64,000 nucleotides of DNA, from contig CANNZV010000266.1 in assembly GCA_947561585.1 (NCBI GenBank), positions 547,597-611,596 on the forward strand, read 5' to 3'. Of the stretch, positions 24,366-36,855 are shown one piece after another. The notes beneath the pieces were generated by a model. It saw nothing but the letters and a program-made list of their open reading frames with translations. It did not search any database and was not told the DNA's origin. Position 1 is the first letter of the stretch. The number at the start of each line of letters is the position of its first letter. The stretch comes from Caprella mutica (Eukaryota; Arthropoda; Malacostraca; Amphipoda; Caprellidae). The position numbers and the translations under genes are program-made.

Positions 24366-25735
24366 TAGAAAATACGAACTTCATATTGTAATATCATAAT
24401 TTTAATGGTACATGTATATATGTACACTTTTAGGTACCTAATGTTGTTTTTAGGATAACAGTATTTAGGAAACTGCTTATCCATACTTTTTTATATGTCT
24501 ATCAGCTTTGTTTTGTTTAAATTTGTCAGCAATGGGTCCTACTTTTTGTTTGCTTGAAATTCGCAGGAAAGAAGAAAAATTACAAGAATAATCTAACACC
24601 CTCACCTCGAAAAACCGACCCAAAAATAGATATTTCTGTCAGAAATTGTACACCAATTTTATACCCATTAATTAACGCAATGCTCCTTATAGTCTGACAA
24701 TTAATATCCCAGCATACAAAGTAGAGAAAACAACAAAAGCGTTTTGCAATTTTGAATATTTAAAATCATTGCTTTACCAGCGTACCACTTTGGCACTTCG
24801 TTATTTTCAGCCTCTGTCATCGGATGGGTCGTTTTTTAGCGGTAGGGTCTTGAATTATATAATAACTTTAGCTCTAATGAATAGAGAAATAAAAAAATAA
24901 AAATGGATTGGACCCTTAATTGAGAATGAGTAGAGGGGGAGTGGCAGCTTGGACATCCTTGACCAAGTGCTATCCTCTGAAACTGCAATAAGCGTTATAA
25001 ATGGTAAACATGGTAAAAATATAAAATACACTATATAATACAAATTACAACAGTTTGAGGCCCAAAGGACGCCATCCCCCTTTCCTTCCATCCACCACAG
25101 ACAGCTTCAGAATAGAGCCCCTGCCATGGAGGCCAATTTATTACAAAAAATTCAGATATGAACGAAAATGAGAAATCGTCCGATAACTCTGAACTTATCC
25201 TATTCATCGTAACACAATAGAGAAATAAAATCCTGTTCTCTCCAATTTTCTATAATGAATTTGTTCAAAGTTTTGCTCCATTGAATTATACTCCTCGCTT
25301 GTGAACACCAAGTGTGGCTGCAATTAATTCATTCTGAGGACCATTGAAGTTCTCTTTTCGATATTTTTCAGTTCGATTCATCATTCTCTAGAGAACAGAT
25401 GGGAATGATTTATTCCTGAGAGCTGCTTGTGGTAGGGACATAAAAGAAATGATTGTTTAATCTTCTATTTGGCCTTGCCATAGCTTTCTCTTATTGCGTG
25501 AAGTTTATAAATTTATAAACAAATCTTATTCCTTCAGATCGAGTTCGCATTAGCATTAGGTGGACATCAAAAACGAACTTCCTCGGTGGACCATGCGTGT
25601 TATCTTAACCCGCACTATTAAAAAAAATGTGATTAGGTCTTTAATTATTATACGATGTATGAAGGATTTATCTGTCGCATATGACTGTTTCATTAATAGA
25701 TAACGGTATATTCAGAGGTTTTAACTTGATTTTAA
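24366..25735. other. No gene recognised
   Basis: About 1.4 kb of spacer. No array, terminal repeat or coding region that I can support. Confidence 0.45.
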
Positions 25736-25737
25736 TA

Positions 25738-27035
25738 CAGGGTGGGGCATAAGTTTGGAAGCAATTTTTCAAACATTAATATAATTCTTAAAAATAAGTT
25801 CCTAAGTAGGTGATAGGGTTTGAACTATAGTAGAGACACTACATTATGACGTGGCAGTGTTATTTTTTTTACAAAAATCTAGTCAATTCAAAAATTTCAG
25901 ACAAAAGAGAAGCCATTATTGCTCTACACCGTGACGGGAGGTCAGATTCCGTCATTTCAAAGACTCTCTCAATAGCGAGATAGACTGTTTGGAAGTGTGT
26001 GAAGCGTTTTAATGAGAGAGGAGACTTGATTGATCGTCCAAGAAGTGGTAGAACACGCTCAGAACGCACCAAACAACTGATAAAATGTGCCCGAGAGAAG
26101 ATCAGGAGGAACCCGAAAAGGTCAATACGATTGTTAGCCAAAGCAGCTAATGTGAGTCCCAGAACATTGAGAAGAGTTGCCAAAGAAGACCTAAAGATGT
26201 CCTCTTTCGCCCTCCAAAAGAGACAGACTCCGTCAGAAGCTGTAAAGAAAAAGAGATTGGAGAGAAGCAAAGCACTTCTGAGAGAATTGAAGTCTGGCAC
26301 GGCTGGTGAAATTGTTTGGTCTGACGAAAAAATGTTCACAGTGGAAATGGCTCACAACCGGAGGAATGACAGAATAATTGGTAAAGTGCAAAAGACATCC
26401 CATACAACCAAAAAACTGTCCACAGAACCATGAAACCTGCTTCAGTAATGGTCTGGGCCGCCGTTTCAGAAACTTGGAGATCTCCTTTAATTTTTGAGGA
26501 ACAAGGCGCCAAAATCAATGCTAAATGTTATATTGAGAATATTTTGACGCCAATGTTGGAGTCAGCTAAGGATCACTTCGGTAATGACACTCTATGGACA
26601 TTTCAGCAAGACGGCGCAACTTCACATACTGCAAATGTCATTCAAAACTGGTGCCATGACCATCTTCCACGGTTTTGGTCCAAAGAAATGTGGCCTCCCT
26701 GCTCCCCAGATGTTAATCCTATGGACTTTTCGGTATGGTCCATTCTTGAATCAAAGGCCTGTGGTAAATTCCATCGCAGTGTGGATGATTTAAAGCGTTT
26801 GCTCCAGAGATCTTGGAAGGAAATTTCACAAGAACAGTTGCGTGCCGCAGTAGGAGGAGTTCGGAGGAGATTTGAGGCTGTTATTAAAAACAAGGGGGAA
26901 CATTTTGAATAAATTTATGATTTTTGAATTCTTAAAACCCTTATGTAATAATACATAATTGTAAATTATTAAATATATTTTTCGTTGGATTATAATATGC
27001 ACTTTCATTTGCTTCCAAACTTACGCCCCACTCTG
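25738..27035 (+). mobile_element. Mariner-like element Mar1, copy 2
   Basis: A 1298-bp element with ends CAGGGTGGGGCATAAG and CTTACGCCCCACTCTG, flanked by TA at 25736-25737 and 27036-27037. It matches copy 1 at 6518 closely throughout, including the untranslated ends, but has different inactivating changes. Confidence 0.95.
25894..26912 (+). pseudogene. Mariner transposase pseudogene, Mar1 copy 2
   Basis: The start codon of copy 1 is ATT here (25894-25896). A TAG at 25981-25983 replaces a serine codon in the DNA-binding region. A 1-bp deletion near 26386 shifts frame before the third quarter. The core motifs VWSDEKMF, FQQDGATSHT and NPMDFSVW are intact, and the true C-terminus, GEHFE followed by TAA at 26910-26912, is readable here, unlike copy 1. 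The lesions do not overlap those of copy 1, so both descend separately from an active source. Confidence 0.9.
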
Positions 27036-27037
27036 TA

Positions 27038-28043
27038 GTTAGTAATAGTTAAAACATTGTTTATAATTAGTTAATATTTCATTATGGCAAATATTGTATG
27101 TACATCAAAGTTTAAAATGCAAGTAGAAAGCCGAATGTCATCGCTATATAATAAATATTATAGACGAATATCATCCGAATATCATCGTTTTTGCATGTAG
27201 TATGTAGCGATATAAAAACATCAAATCATCCATACTGACTAACATTTATCTCAAATAATTATGATACGTGAAGTACATCTCCCACAGGCAGGAGGACATT
27301 TTCATCTCCTAGACTCCTGCATCGTTTTTCTAGTTAGTCCTACTACTTTCAAGTGTAGATCACTGAATTGTTCACAAGTCTTTCAGATGTCGAAGGCACC
27401 ATGTCAAAATCTGTTTTTCCTGTTCAGATCTGTTTCACCATGAAATTTCTTATAAATTATAGTACATGTAACCTCTCAGTATAGCACAATTGTATATTTG
27501 GATTACATTCATGCCTTTACAATTGAATCTCACAAACTGAGTAGCTACATCGTAATAAAATTTGCATGGGCCAACGACGTGATGACTCCATTATTGACTA
27601 CCTTCATACCGTTTGATGAGCAATATCTACTCAAAATATAATTGGTTACAGTATTTGTTCTACAGAGTCTGAAATATTTTAGGATTAGTAATTTAGATAA
27701 GCGAATTATGATGAAGCAGAGAGAACATTATTTTTCTATATGTTCTTGTTATTCTTAAGTAACATTGTTGTATACGGAGGTACTTGGGTGATTTTATATG
27801 AGGGGGAATTTCTTATGTAATACAAATAATTGTTCCGATGATTGTCATTTCTTCAGTAAATTCTCACCTAGTCTTACAGACGGGGAAAAAGTTGAATGTA
27901 GTAACATTCTTCCCCGTACCAGAGCAAAGGAACAAAAGTTCAAAAATGACAAATTGATAATTATTTCTCTTTGTGCCAATAACTATCTCTTCCAAATGAG
28001 GAAATCCATTTCCCAAATATTTAGACGTAGCAATCACAAGTAA
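27038..28043. other. No gene recognised
   Basis: About 1 kb of spacer without supported features. Confidence 0.45.
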
Positions 28044-28066
28044 CCTAAATTGGGTTCTAGGTAAAT

Positions 28067-28198
28067 TGCTCGAAAACAATTGCTCGAAAGAACAATTGCT
28101 CGAAAGACAATTGCTCGAAAAACAATTGCTCGAACGAACAATTGCTCGAATGAACAATTGCTCGAATTATCAAATTGCTCGAATGAACAAAATTGCTC
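28067..28198 (-). repeat. Left arm array of FB-A
   Basis: About ten units of 12-16 bp, each holding ATTGCTCGAA and mostly CAATTG. Mirror image of the array at 29257-29452. Confidence 0.9.
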
Positions 28199-28685
28199 GA
28201 ATTATAGAATAACACAGTTTTCGATTTTATAAAAGTCAGTTATTCATGAAGTGGAGCTGCACCGAACAATGTTTGTTTCTTTTTAGTAATTGATCTTTAA
28301 TCATTCTATAAATGATTTTAATTATTACTCATTCTGCATATAATCTATTTTTAGACCATTTGTGTCATCTCGTATGTTACATGTGAGTTGGAATCATGTG
28401 GTGAATCACTATAACTATTCATGTTTTTTTATCATAAAACCTGAAAATTTATTTATTACTAGCCTATTTGTATGTGACACCTCAATCGGTGAAATAACTC
28501 AAAGTTATGGCAGAGTTTTAATAAATCTACAATTTTGTTGGGCTTTTATAATAAAAAAACATGAATAGTAGTGATTCACCACATGATTCCAATTGACATG
28601 TTACATACGAGATGACACAAACGGTCTAAAATAATAGATTATGCAGAATTAGTAATAATTAAAATCATTTATAGAATGCTTACAG

Positions 28686-29160
28686 CACAGAGAAAAAATT
28701 ATACTCATATCTAATGGGTCATCAATTTATGCTTTGAATCAATTTATTACGTGATTTGGTTGGACTTTATTCATGTTTTCACGCGCGTTAAAACAACTAT
28801 GACGTGGTGTGTCATCAAACATTAGTTAATTCAATTCAATTTATAGATTGAATCAACTTACTATCAGAGTTAAAAGTTACTTTTTTGAAAATTTTACTAT
28901 GACAGAGTGTATTGAAGTAACTCACAACGACTGTTAATAAAATGTATCTGGTGTATAAATTAACTTGCTATGCGAGTTGGCGCTACTTTTTTTAAGTTTA
29001 GGAGTGAGTGAAAACGACTGATTTGTTTTAACCCACGTCAATTTAACTATTTTTAAGTTGTACCTGCATCTCACCATGTAGGTAAGCGCAAAAATAACCC
29101 ATTCATATGAGTCAAAACAAATCAAATTTGATTTGATTCAGCTAATCCTTTTTCTGTGTG
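28686..29160 (+). mobile_element. Block S, copy 1 (inside FB-A right arm)
   Basis: A 475-bp non-coding block starting CACAGAGAAAAA and ending TTTTTCTGTGTG, so short inverted ends. It is the reverse complement of 57980-58465. It interrupts an otherwise continuous foldback arm, which argues for insertion as an independent small element. No clear target duplication. Confidence 0.75.
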
Positions 29161-29256
29161 TGATCACTTACTAAAAAGAAACCAGGACTGTTAGGTGCAG
29201 CTCCACTTCATGAATAACTGACTTTTATAATATCTAAAACTGTGCAATTTTATAAT

Positions 29257-29452
29257 TCGAGCAATTTTGTTCATTCGAGCAATTTGATAATTCGAGCAAT
29301 TGTTCATTCGAGCAATTGTTCGTTCGAGCAATTGTTTTTCGAGCAATTGTTTTTCGAGCAATTGTTCTTTCGAGCAATTGTTCATTCGAGCAATTGTTTT
29401 TCGAGCAATTGTTTTCGAGCAATTGTCTTTCGAGCAATTGTTTTCGAGCAAT
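29257..29452 (+). repeat. Right arm array of FB-A
   Basis: About fourteen units of TTCGAGCAATTGTT type, reverse complement of the left arm array and a few units longer, showing that arm arrays change length independently. Confidence 0.9.
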
Positions 29453-29473
29453 TTACCGGCTACCCCTAAATTG

Positions 29474-30453
29474 TTACCGAATTACCTGGTTCACCTAATA
29501 TGTATTGAGTGAACTGATATAGCGAATATGTTGAAAAGAGATGCTCATCAATAGTTACGAAACTCTTGCCTTTTGATTCGTCCATAGGTGTCGATATATA
29601 AATATGTATTAATTTCTTCGTCTATGAGCGCTCATGGCAACATGTTTACTGGTTTGGCCGTTAAAACAGTACTGAAATGAGTGTGTCAGTGCTCAACTAT
29701 TATCATACATGTATTGTGCGACACTGTTTAGACTTGTCAATTCATTATCTCAATTTGGCAGTACCCAAGTTTACTTCAAAATGATATTTTATGAGAGCGG
29801 GTTAAAGTAACCCGCTGGGCTTTGGAGGTAAATGTCAAAATAATTTAGGAACAAAATTTTAATTTCTCATGAATATTTATCTCGAATATTCATGAAAAGT
29901 CAGTAAATTCCATACATATCGGTGCACTAACTTATAAATGTTAACGAGTCGCAAATAATTTGTAGGTTAAAATGTCCCGCCGGTCTTTTTCCTAAATGAT
30001 CGGAAATGTGGAACGGGTCGAAAAGTCAAAACTTACCCTATTTTCTTGTGCAATAGCTTCACTAAATCCTAATTGCAGGTGCAATGCAAGTGACTGAGTA
30101 GTTCTCTTCAGTTCTTTAGAAGGTGCAGGTAAGGAATCATTTGGAAATGATCCAATTAGTTGATTGGAAGGCACTCACAACTGATTGAGAGCTGCTCATG
30201 ATCTTTATTTAAAAGATTGCAGGAAAAAAAAAACAGAGGGAGAACTGCAGGCATGAGCTGCACGCATGAACTACAGGCATGTATTGCATATTCATTAAAA
30301 TTGTTTTGCCGTTATGTAAAAGCAAAGAATATGTGAATATAATGTTACCGAGTGCGATTATATTTCAAAAATTTAAAATCAATTCAATCACTAGAAATAT
30401 ATCATAATATTTGAAAAAGATAATTTATCCCAAAATGTATTCCTTAAAAGGGC
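29474..30453. other. No gene recognised
   Basis: About 1 kb with no supported gene. Confidence 0.45.
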
Positions 30454-30677
30454 TTCTATTTTTAACATTGTTATTAGTCCAGGGCTAGGACAATATGCTC
30501 TAAAACTATAGGTCCCAAAAATATTATAGACGAAGAGAATTAAAGAGTATTGAATGGATCTACACCAGCGGTATATAGTATTCGACACCATTTCTTTTAG
30601 TTCCGTCTATGATATTCTCGGGATCTATAGTTTTTAGAGCATATCGTCCCAATTTTCTATTTTTAACATTGATATTA
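30454..30677. mobile_element. Small inverted-repeat element with 23-bp flanking direct repeats
   Basis: Inverted arms of about 48 bp lie at 30488-30535 and 30602-30650 (GGACAATATGCTCTAAAA against its complement). Outside them, 30454-30476 and 30655-30677 are direct repeats differing at one base (TTCTATTTTTAACATTG then TTATTA or ATATTA). Confidence 0.75.
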
Positions 30678-32754
30678 CGATTCCTCCGGGCATATTTATA
30701 ATCAATCGGAATCGTTTTCTAATCTTTTCCATTAATAGAACTAATAATTCATCAACAGCATATCGTCCAGAAGATTAATGAATATATCCCTATTTATGTA
30801 ATTCTCATAGATATCACAGTGAATTATTCTTATTTCTTTTAAATTTGTAATTACAAGTAATAATCCTAATAATAATCAGCCGATAGATTATTTACTAATT
30901 ACTGTCCGAATAATTATACCTCTGCCATTCACTAAAAATTATTAATATTGCATATCTGGGATTAACATTTTTTATTCATTTCTATCTTCATTACTCACAT
31001 GTTCAAATTTTGAAATAACAATCAATATTAAATAAATCACTCAAATAATTAAGTATAAGACTGAAGCTATAAAAGGAATGCAAAGCGAATTAGATATCTT
31101 AAATTTCTAAGGTACCCAAAATTACCCAATTAAATGTGAACCTTTAGAATTATACTGATGTTTCTATTTAGAGTGAGTAGTATAAGAATCTTCCCAAAAG
31201 CACAATGAACTAATTCTATTATGAATATTCATAAGAATAAGGCACCATCTTATCTCATTGTAAGACTCATCACCTCCTCATTATTCCGTACAGAAAATCC
31301 AGTGGAGTGTAAAAGATCTTTTATGGCGTAATTTGAATATTATGTTTGGCGCGAAGGATAAAACTCATAAATTGTTTTTTGCTTCATACGGAAAAGATAA
31401 AATCAAAAGGTGAACGAACTTACTGCGAGGTATATTGACATACAGCGTGTGTAATAGGTAGTCGTTCCTAAATATTGATTCGATTTGAGTTTAGTTAGTT
31501 AACAAGCACTACACTTTAAAACTATATTTGTTATATACGTTTCTATGTTACAATCAACTTGGTAAGGAACAACTGGTATGCAAAAATAAAACAATGTATT
31601 TCTTAGATGGCGTTCACTATTGAAAAAACACTATTTTATTTTATGCTATACAGAGTCTGGAAACATTGTGGCTACTCAGAGAATATCTGCAAATTATTTA
31701 GAGAAAGAGGAACTGCACCTTCTAATAACTCAATCTAAAAATAGCCAAATTAAAAAAAAAATGTAACGGTTAAAAAATACAGCACATCAACCGATTGTTT
31801 TGAATCCAGAACCCATTATCGATTATTTCAAAGAAATCCTAAGACTTCTCTTCGACGTGATGATAATATCTTCAAAATTAGTCATGGATCAGAAAGAAAT
31901 AACTTTTAATGCAATCGACTATGTAGAAATAACTGCATTTCCTGTTTATATGTTAGGCATGATTTTACATTCATATGCTTAATTCTCCTTCAACAACTAA
32001 ATTCTCTGATTCCATATCCATTGTGAAGTAAACACTTACGATTGTCGTTACTGGTGCACTACTAACTCTCATTGGACAGCAGAAAAGCCACTTCATTCTC
32101 CTGAAACAACCGTCAGGCCGGATATATTGAACAAATTTTCTTCAGTCAGTTTTCTAAAACTGATGGTAATTCATGGCAGACTAAATAAAATTTGTTCACT
32201 ATTCAGGGTAGTTAAATTAAATAAATATGTAGCTCTGTTGTTACAGATGATTATTCAAAGTAAACGATAATTTCAATATTATGGTTTTTTATTCATATAA
32301 TTCCATGTAGGGTAATTCTTTAATATCTTTAAGTGTAAACAATGAAAATTCAAATTCCAACTTGAACATACTTTATAAATTAATATTTTGGTTGCAGTTT
32401 CCCTATATTGACGAAGCAATTTCCATCGTGAAATATTGCTCTATAGGTAAAAAAATGTTTATTATTGGCAATTTTGGAAGGTTAATTGCATTCTTGGTCG
32501 GTAGGGGGCGCTGTCCAATAAAGACGAAGAAGATAATTAAAACTTTCCAGATTCTCAGAGAAGAGATTTTAATGGACTCTTAGCCAGATGATTCAATAAA
32601 TAATAATATATTTTATCCAACTATTCTTATCGAAAAATTATTTATTCTTATATTTATTGAGCATTTCGCTTCACATATATATTATAGAAAGTTTTTAATT
32701 CTGTTACTTATCATAGAGAGAAAATTATTGTGGGACCATAGAATTTACAAGAAG
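30678..32754. other. No gene recognised
   Basis: About 2 kb of AT-rich sequence. TTCATGGCAGACTAAATAAAA at 32168-32190 recurs loosely at 46785 and 61039-61125; otherwise nothing supported. Confidence 0.4.
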
Positions 32755-33432
32755 GGATCATTTTAACCCAAATCAGACTGACAAAACTTAGGCATCTGAA
32801 AGGATTCGCTACACATTCGATATTTAGGAAACCAGAGGCTTGAATCTTATGATTTTTTTTTTGTCAGTTCGTAACTTTTATCAACGTACTGTGCAAATTT
32901 TTATGTACTTACTATTGATAAGAACAAAGTTATTACATTGAATGCATTTTTTATGAACTGTGTACGTTTTACTTGCAGTGGGGGTGAAATTGAGGGTGCC
33001 ATATCTAGAGGTGTGTGTACATGCGCTGTTTGCCAAATCATTATTATTCCGAGGACAATTAATTGAAAATAATAACTACAAATTGGTAAATATAATTAAT
33101 TCTGTTAATTGTGATAAATTAAAAACATTGAAATACCAATCATTCTTTTATTTCCTCTTCCAATTGATTGCTTGGTGCGTAGCGACATCAGGCAACGATG
33201 TGTTAGTATGTGCGTTAGTGTCTTGCGGGAGTACTGTGGGGGTAGTCACACGCACATATTTTCTGTGAATTATAGAATTTTATTCACATTTATGCCAGGC
33301 ATAAAGTTTTTGTTGGCTTATGTGAAAGAATTAGAGTATAACTATTTGCAAATATATCTAATGAAAAACGTCATGAAATCTTAGTTGATTCAAATCATGT
33401 ACAAATATTCAATCGCTATTATAAAGTCTTGT
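32755..33432 (+). repeat. Dispersed repeat D, copy 2
   Basis: Inverted counterpart of 15325-16200, shorter because a block of about 130 bp near its middle is missing. Short open frames across it share REYCGG and HTH residues between copies but no known domain. Confidence 0.75.
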
Positions 33433-34428
33433 CGAGCCCAAACTCTTCAGTCAGTCTTATAACGGTTAAGTGAATGAAAAACTATTCAAATTAATATTAA
33501 TTGTATAAATATTTGCAGGTTGTACCAATGTACAATAATTATTGTTGTGTTCTATAACTTTTAAACTAACTATAATAATTTCATTATTGATTTGAATTCG
33601 ATTGGTTTTAAAACAATCTGAAGATCAAATTTCCCAATCCCATATTTTCGCGATAGAGGCTACTTTCTTGTTCAGGACTCTTTTTTCACTATACAGGATT
33701 TCATTATAGATGAGTTATATTGTATCACCTAACCTAACAAGTATAATGAATTAACTCCATCTCTTGAAAACTACACAAGTTAGTATCAACTTCATCGAAG
33801 TGTTTAGTTATTAATCTATGACATCTATTAATAAAATCGTACAATAATTCCACTGACAGACAGCACACCCTAAACAAAATTTATGGTTGGGGTTTCCTCT
33901 CTTAATTTCCGATCGCCTAACCAATAACTTTATCTCAGATCAGCTCTTCATTCCCAACAAGTCATAGATGATGACAATGTACCTGTTCCCATGATAGAAA
34001 AAAAGGTCTTTCTTGGTAATGAGAAGCAAACACCTCAGGTAACGAGCAGCTGAAAGAAAATATCATGCATTGGGAGGAAGATGAATTACTGCGGTAATTG
34101 GTATTCATTACACTATTGTGAGAAAGTTAAGGGATTTAATGGTATTATGCTCACATCAGGTAATAACATCATAAATAAATAATATCATATATTTAGATTA
34201 AGATGATGTATTCAAAATAAATTATCACTTTATAATCAAGACCTTTGTGATTAATTATATATATGAATATATACATTTCGTGATCTACTTTCTGTAATTA
34301 GATTGAAACAAATGATGAATATTTTTTTTTGTCATTTTTTAAATGTATTTTATCATTATATTTAGAAAAAAATCTCTTAGCAGAAAAATGAATTATTCAA
34401 ACAGGATTTTAATCAATGCAGGTATAAT
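33433..34428. other. No gene recognised
   Basis: AT-rich, with no supported feature. Confidence 0.5.
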
Positions 34429-35384
34429 ATAATAAGTAGAGACCGGATTTCCAGTCGTTAAAAACTAGTCAAAATAGCACTATTAAGATGGTCATTATAG
34501 CAAGATAAAATAGCAGTAATAGTCGTATAAAAAAGCTATCAAGTTCTAACAACGAGTAAAATAGTTCTTTAAGCTAGCAAAATAGTCGTAAAAACAAGCA
34601 AAATAGCAGTATAAACAAGCAAGTTATAGCTATAAGTAAGTTGTTTTCTATGAAGAAAGAAGAAAATGTTTAATGGTACACTAACTTAAAAATATCGCTG
34701 TTTTCTTGTTTCAATCTGCATAAATTAAATTACAGACATTTTCTTCTATTTTTCATTTCTGTATGTATTTTTGACCGTTGAATAGGATGATAAAAATTAC
34801 CTTCTTTTTCTAGTTTTCCATAATGATTATAGTGAGTTAATACATAATAGCAGTATGACTCATAATTTTCGCTTAATGATATTACCCATTTCTGGTAAAC
34901 AAAATGCAATAATTGGTGGTGAAGAACCGAAGAAATACATTGATTTATTTCTCCATTATGCGACAGTTGTACTTACGCATAGAGTTTTGATTTTTAAATA
35001 TGAGTGAACACAAGTTGATTATTAATATTATTTAACTATTAAGATTGACATTTTCTATTAGGTTGCTTTCATGAAATAATCAAAACACCAGTGATTAAAT
35101 ATTTTTTTAATTCCAACGTGAACATATTCTAAGACAGTGACTAGTTTAAATATAAAGTTACTTTAATTTTATTTAAGTAAACAGTTTTATGAGAAGTAAT
35201 TTTATATCTTTCTCTAGGTAACTAAGACTATTTCTGACAGAAACGATAACAATATAACATAAATTTAATAATTAAGTGAACGGTTCTACGAGAAATTACA
35301 TCCTACTCCATCTAATCAAGAAAAAAGTCTGAACGAAACAATAACAATGAAACAGAAGTTAGGCAATAACAACGGAACTTAACA

Positions 35385-36458
35385 TTAAAAATTATTGCAC
35401 GAAATGACTAGGAATTTCTTTATGTATGCAGTTGTTAAGTTGAGACGTTTATCAGAGAGAACATTCTTTAGTTTAGAAAAACTTCTCTCCACTTCAACTG
35501 ATGTCACTGGTGCATACTTGTACAGATGAGAATTGCGGGCGATGTTCTCTTCAATCTCCACTTCCTTATCCCCTACTATTACGTCCCTGATTTTCTTCAC
35601 AGCTTTTAGTCCTGGATTGTTCAATACAATATGCGCGCACTTATTCCTTACAGCAAGCCCTACACTTCCATATGCGACGCTCATACTTTGCAAGGCACCT
35701 TCGAACACACCTACTGCATCTACGACTTTCAAGTTCCGCTCTTCTAGTTTCTTGATTGAGTCCGGCAGTGTTGAAAAGTTGGCAGATATGTAGATGAGAT
35801 TGTTCCTGAGCGATTTATCATCTAATAGTTGTTGCGACACTTTAATTGTTGAGGCATCTTCGGGATAAAGTAAACCAACTACGGTTTTAATGATGTCGAA
35901 ATGCTTAGCGTAGTACAGAGCTGCGTCGAGCCAAGTCCCCCACCTAGTGAGTACTGGTTGTGGTGAGAGTGCTAAGTTGGGAGCAGTGTGTTTGAACAAA
36001 TCCACTCTTGACGGAGCCTTAAGAAAAAATTTCTTCACATTCGCAATTAATTTGTCAACATTAGGGAAGTTGAGTCTGATCTCTTCTGCAATTCGGTGCA
36101 ATCCATGAGACAAGCAGGTTAAATGAATCATATTAGGATATTGTGTTTGAAGCGATCTGGCAGCACATTTCATGTATGAAGCTGCATCAGTTACAAGTAA
36201 CAAAACGTTATCAAATAGTATTCCATCGGGCCACAGAAAAGCTAGTGAGGTTGTAAGGAATTGAGCAATTGAAGTGCTATTTGTTTTGTCTAGTTGTTGA
36301 GTATTTAACAAATAAATCTTCGATGCTTCCCCAGCTTCCAGTGTTCCTATAATTATGTTGGCAATGTGTCGACCAGTGACGTCCGTTGATTCGTCGATGC
36401 TCACCCAAATTTTATTGTTGCCTGCATGAGTTCTAATCTTGTTCATCGCGGTGAACAT
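35385..36458 (-). pseudogene. hAT transposase, catalytic and dimerisation part
   Basis: A 357-residue open frame on the minus strand. SIDESTD at about residues 20-26 holds the first catalytic Asp of the RNase H-like fold; LVTDAAS near residue 90 holds the second. CLSHGLHRI near residue 113 matches the C-x2-H motif of the hAT family. The C-terminus EVERSFSKLKNVLSDKR is the conserved dimerisation block containing the last acidic residues. It resembles the CGGBP1-like hAT proteins of insects. Its upstream neighbour carries the zinc finger in a frame shifted by one base; the shift lies around 36450-36460. Apart from that lesion no stop is seen, so the element was probably active recently. Confidence 0.9.
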
Positions 36459-36855
36459 CTACATAATTCTTTCTGAGAGTCAACTCGTCTGGCACGACAT
36501 TTCCCGTGTATTTTTCAAGGAAACTTTTAAAGGATTTGTTTTCCAATTTCAAGAGAGGAATATTAGCATTAACTAGAGCCTCACATAAATCTAAATTAAA
36601 TTGCTTCCTATCTGCATTAGCTGGTTCCACATTGCCCTGATAGTCGTTTACTAAAGGCAATCCGTCACCTTGCAAGTTACTCCTATGCTTAGGTGTTTTC
36701 AGATGAGCAACGATGTTAGATTTTCTACTGTAGCTCATTTCCTTGTCACATGCAATACACTTCAATTTTTCACAATCACCTGATAATACATCACTCCCAA
36801 ATTCGTTTACTAATTTGGCAACAACCTCACGTTTAGTAGACTTCACTTTAGGCAT
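36433..36855 (-). pseudogene. hAT transposase N-terminal part with BED-type zinc finger
   Basis: 140 residues from ATG 36855 ([20 protein letters not shown]). [10 protein letters not shown] then [11 protein letters not shown] give a C-x2-C ... H-x5-H arrangement, a BED/C2H2 finger used for binding transposon ends. [12 protein letters not shown] near the C-terminus is the conserved linker before the catalytic domain. The frame ends at 36433 after the 1-base shift, overlapping the start of the downstream frame by 26 bases. It belongs to the same gene as 35385-36458. Confidence 0.9.

Larger units (their letters stand above)
28053..29464. mobile_element. Foldback element FB-A with minisatellite arms
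   Basis: Ends are GGTTCTAGGTAAATTGCTCG and, on the opposite strand, GGTAGCCGGTAAATTGCTCG. The 9-bp target duplication CCTAAATTG is perfect (28044-28052 and 29465-29473). Arms consist of a tandem array (unit around ATTGCTCGAAAACA), then unique inverted sequence (AAGTGGAGCTGCAC, TCATTCTATAAATG, GAATCATGTGGTGAATCAC) reaching about 28440 and 28545. The right arm is interrupted by the block 28686-29160. Nine-bp duplications and tandem-repeat arms are known from Drosophila FB elements and Mutator-type transposons. No transposase inside. Confidence 0.9.
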
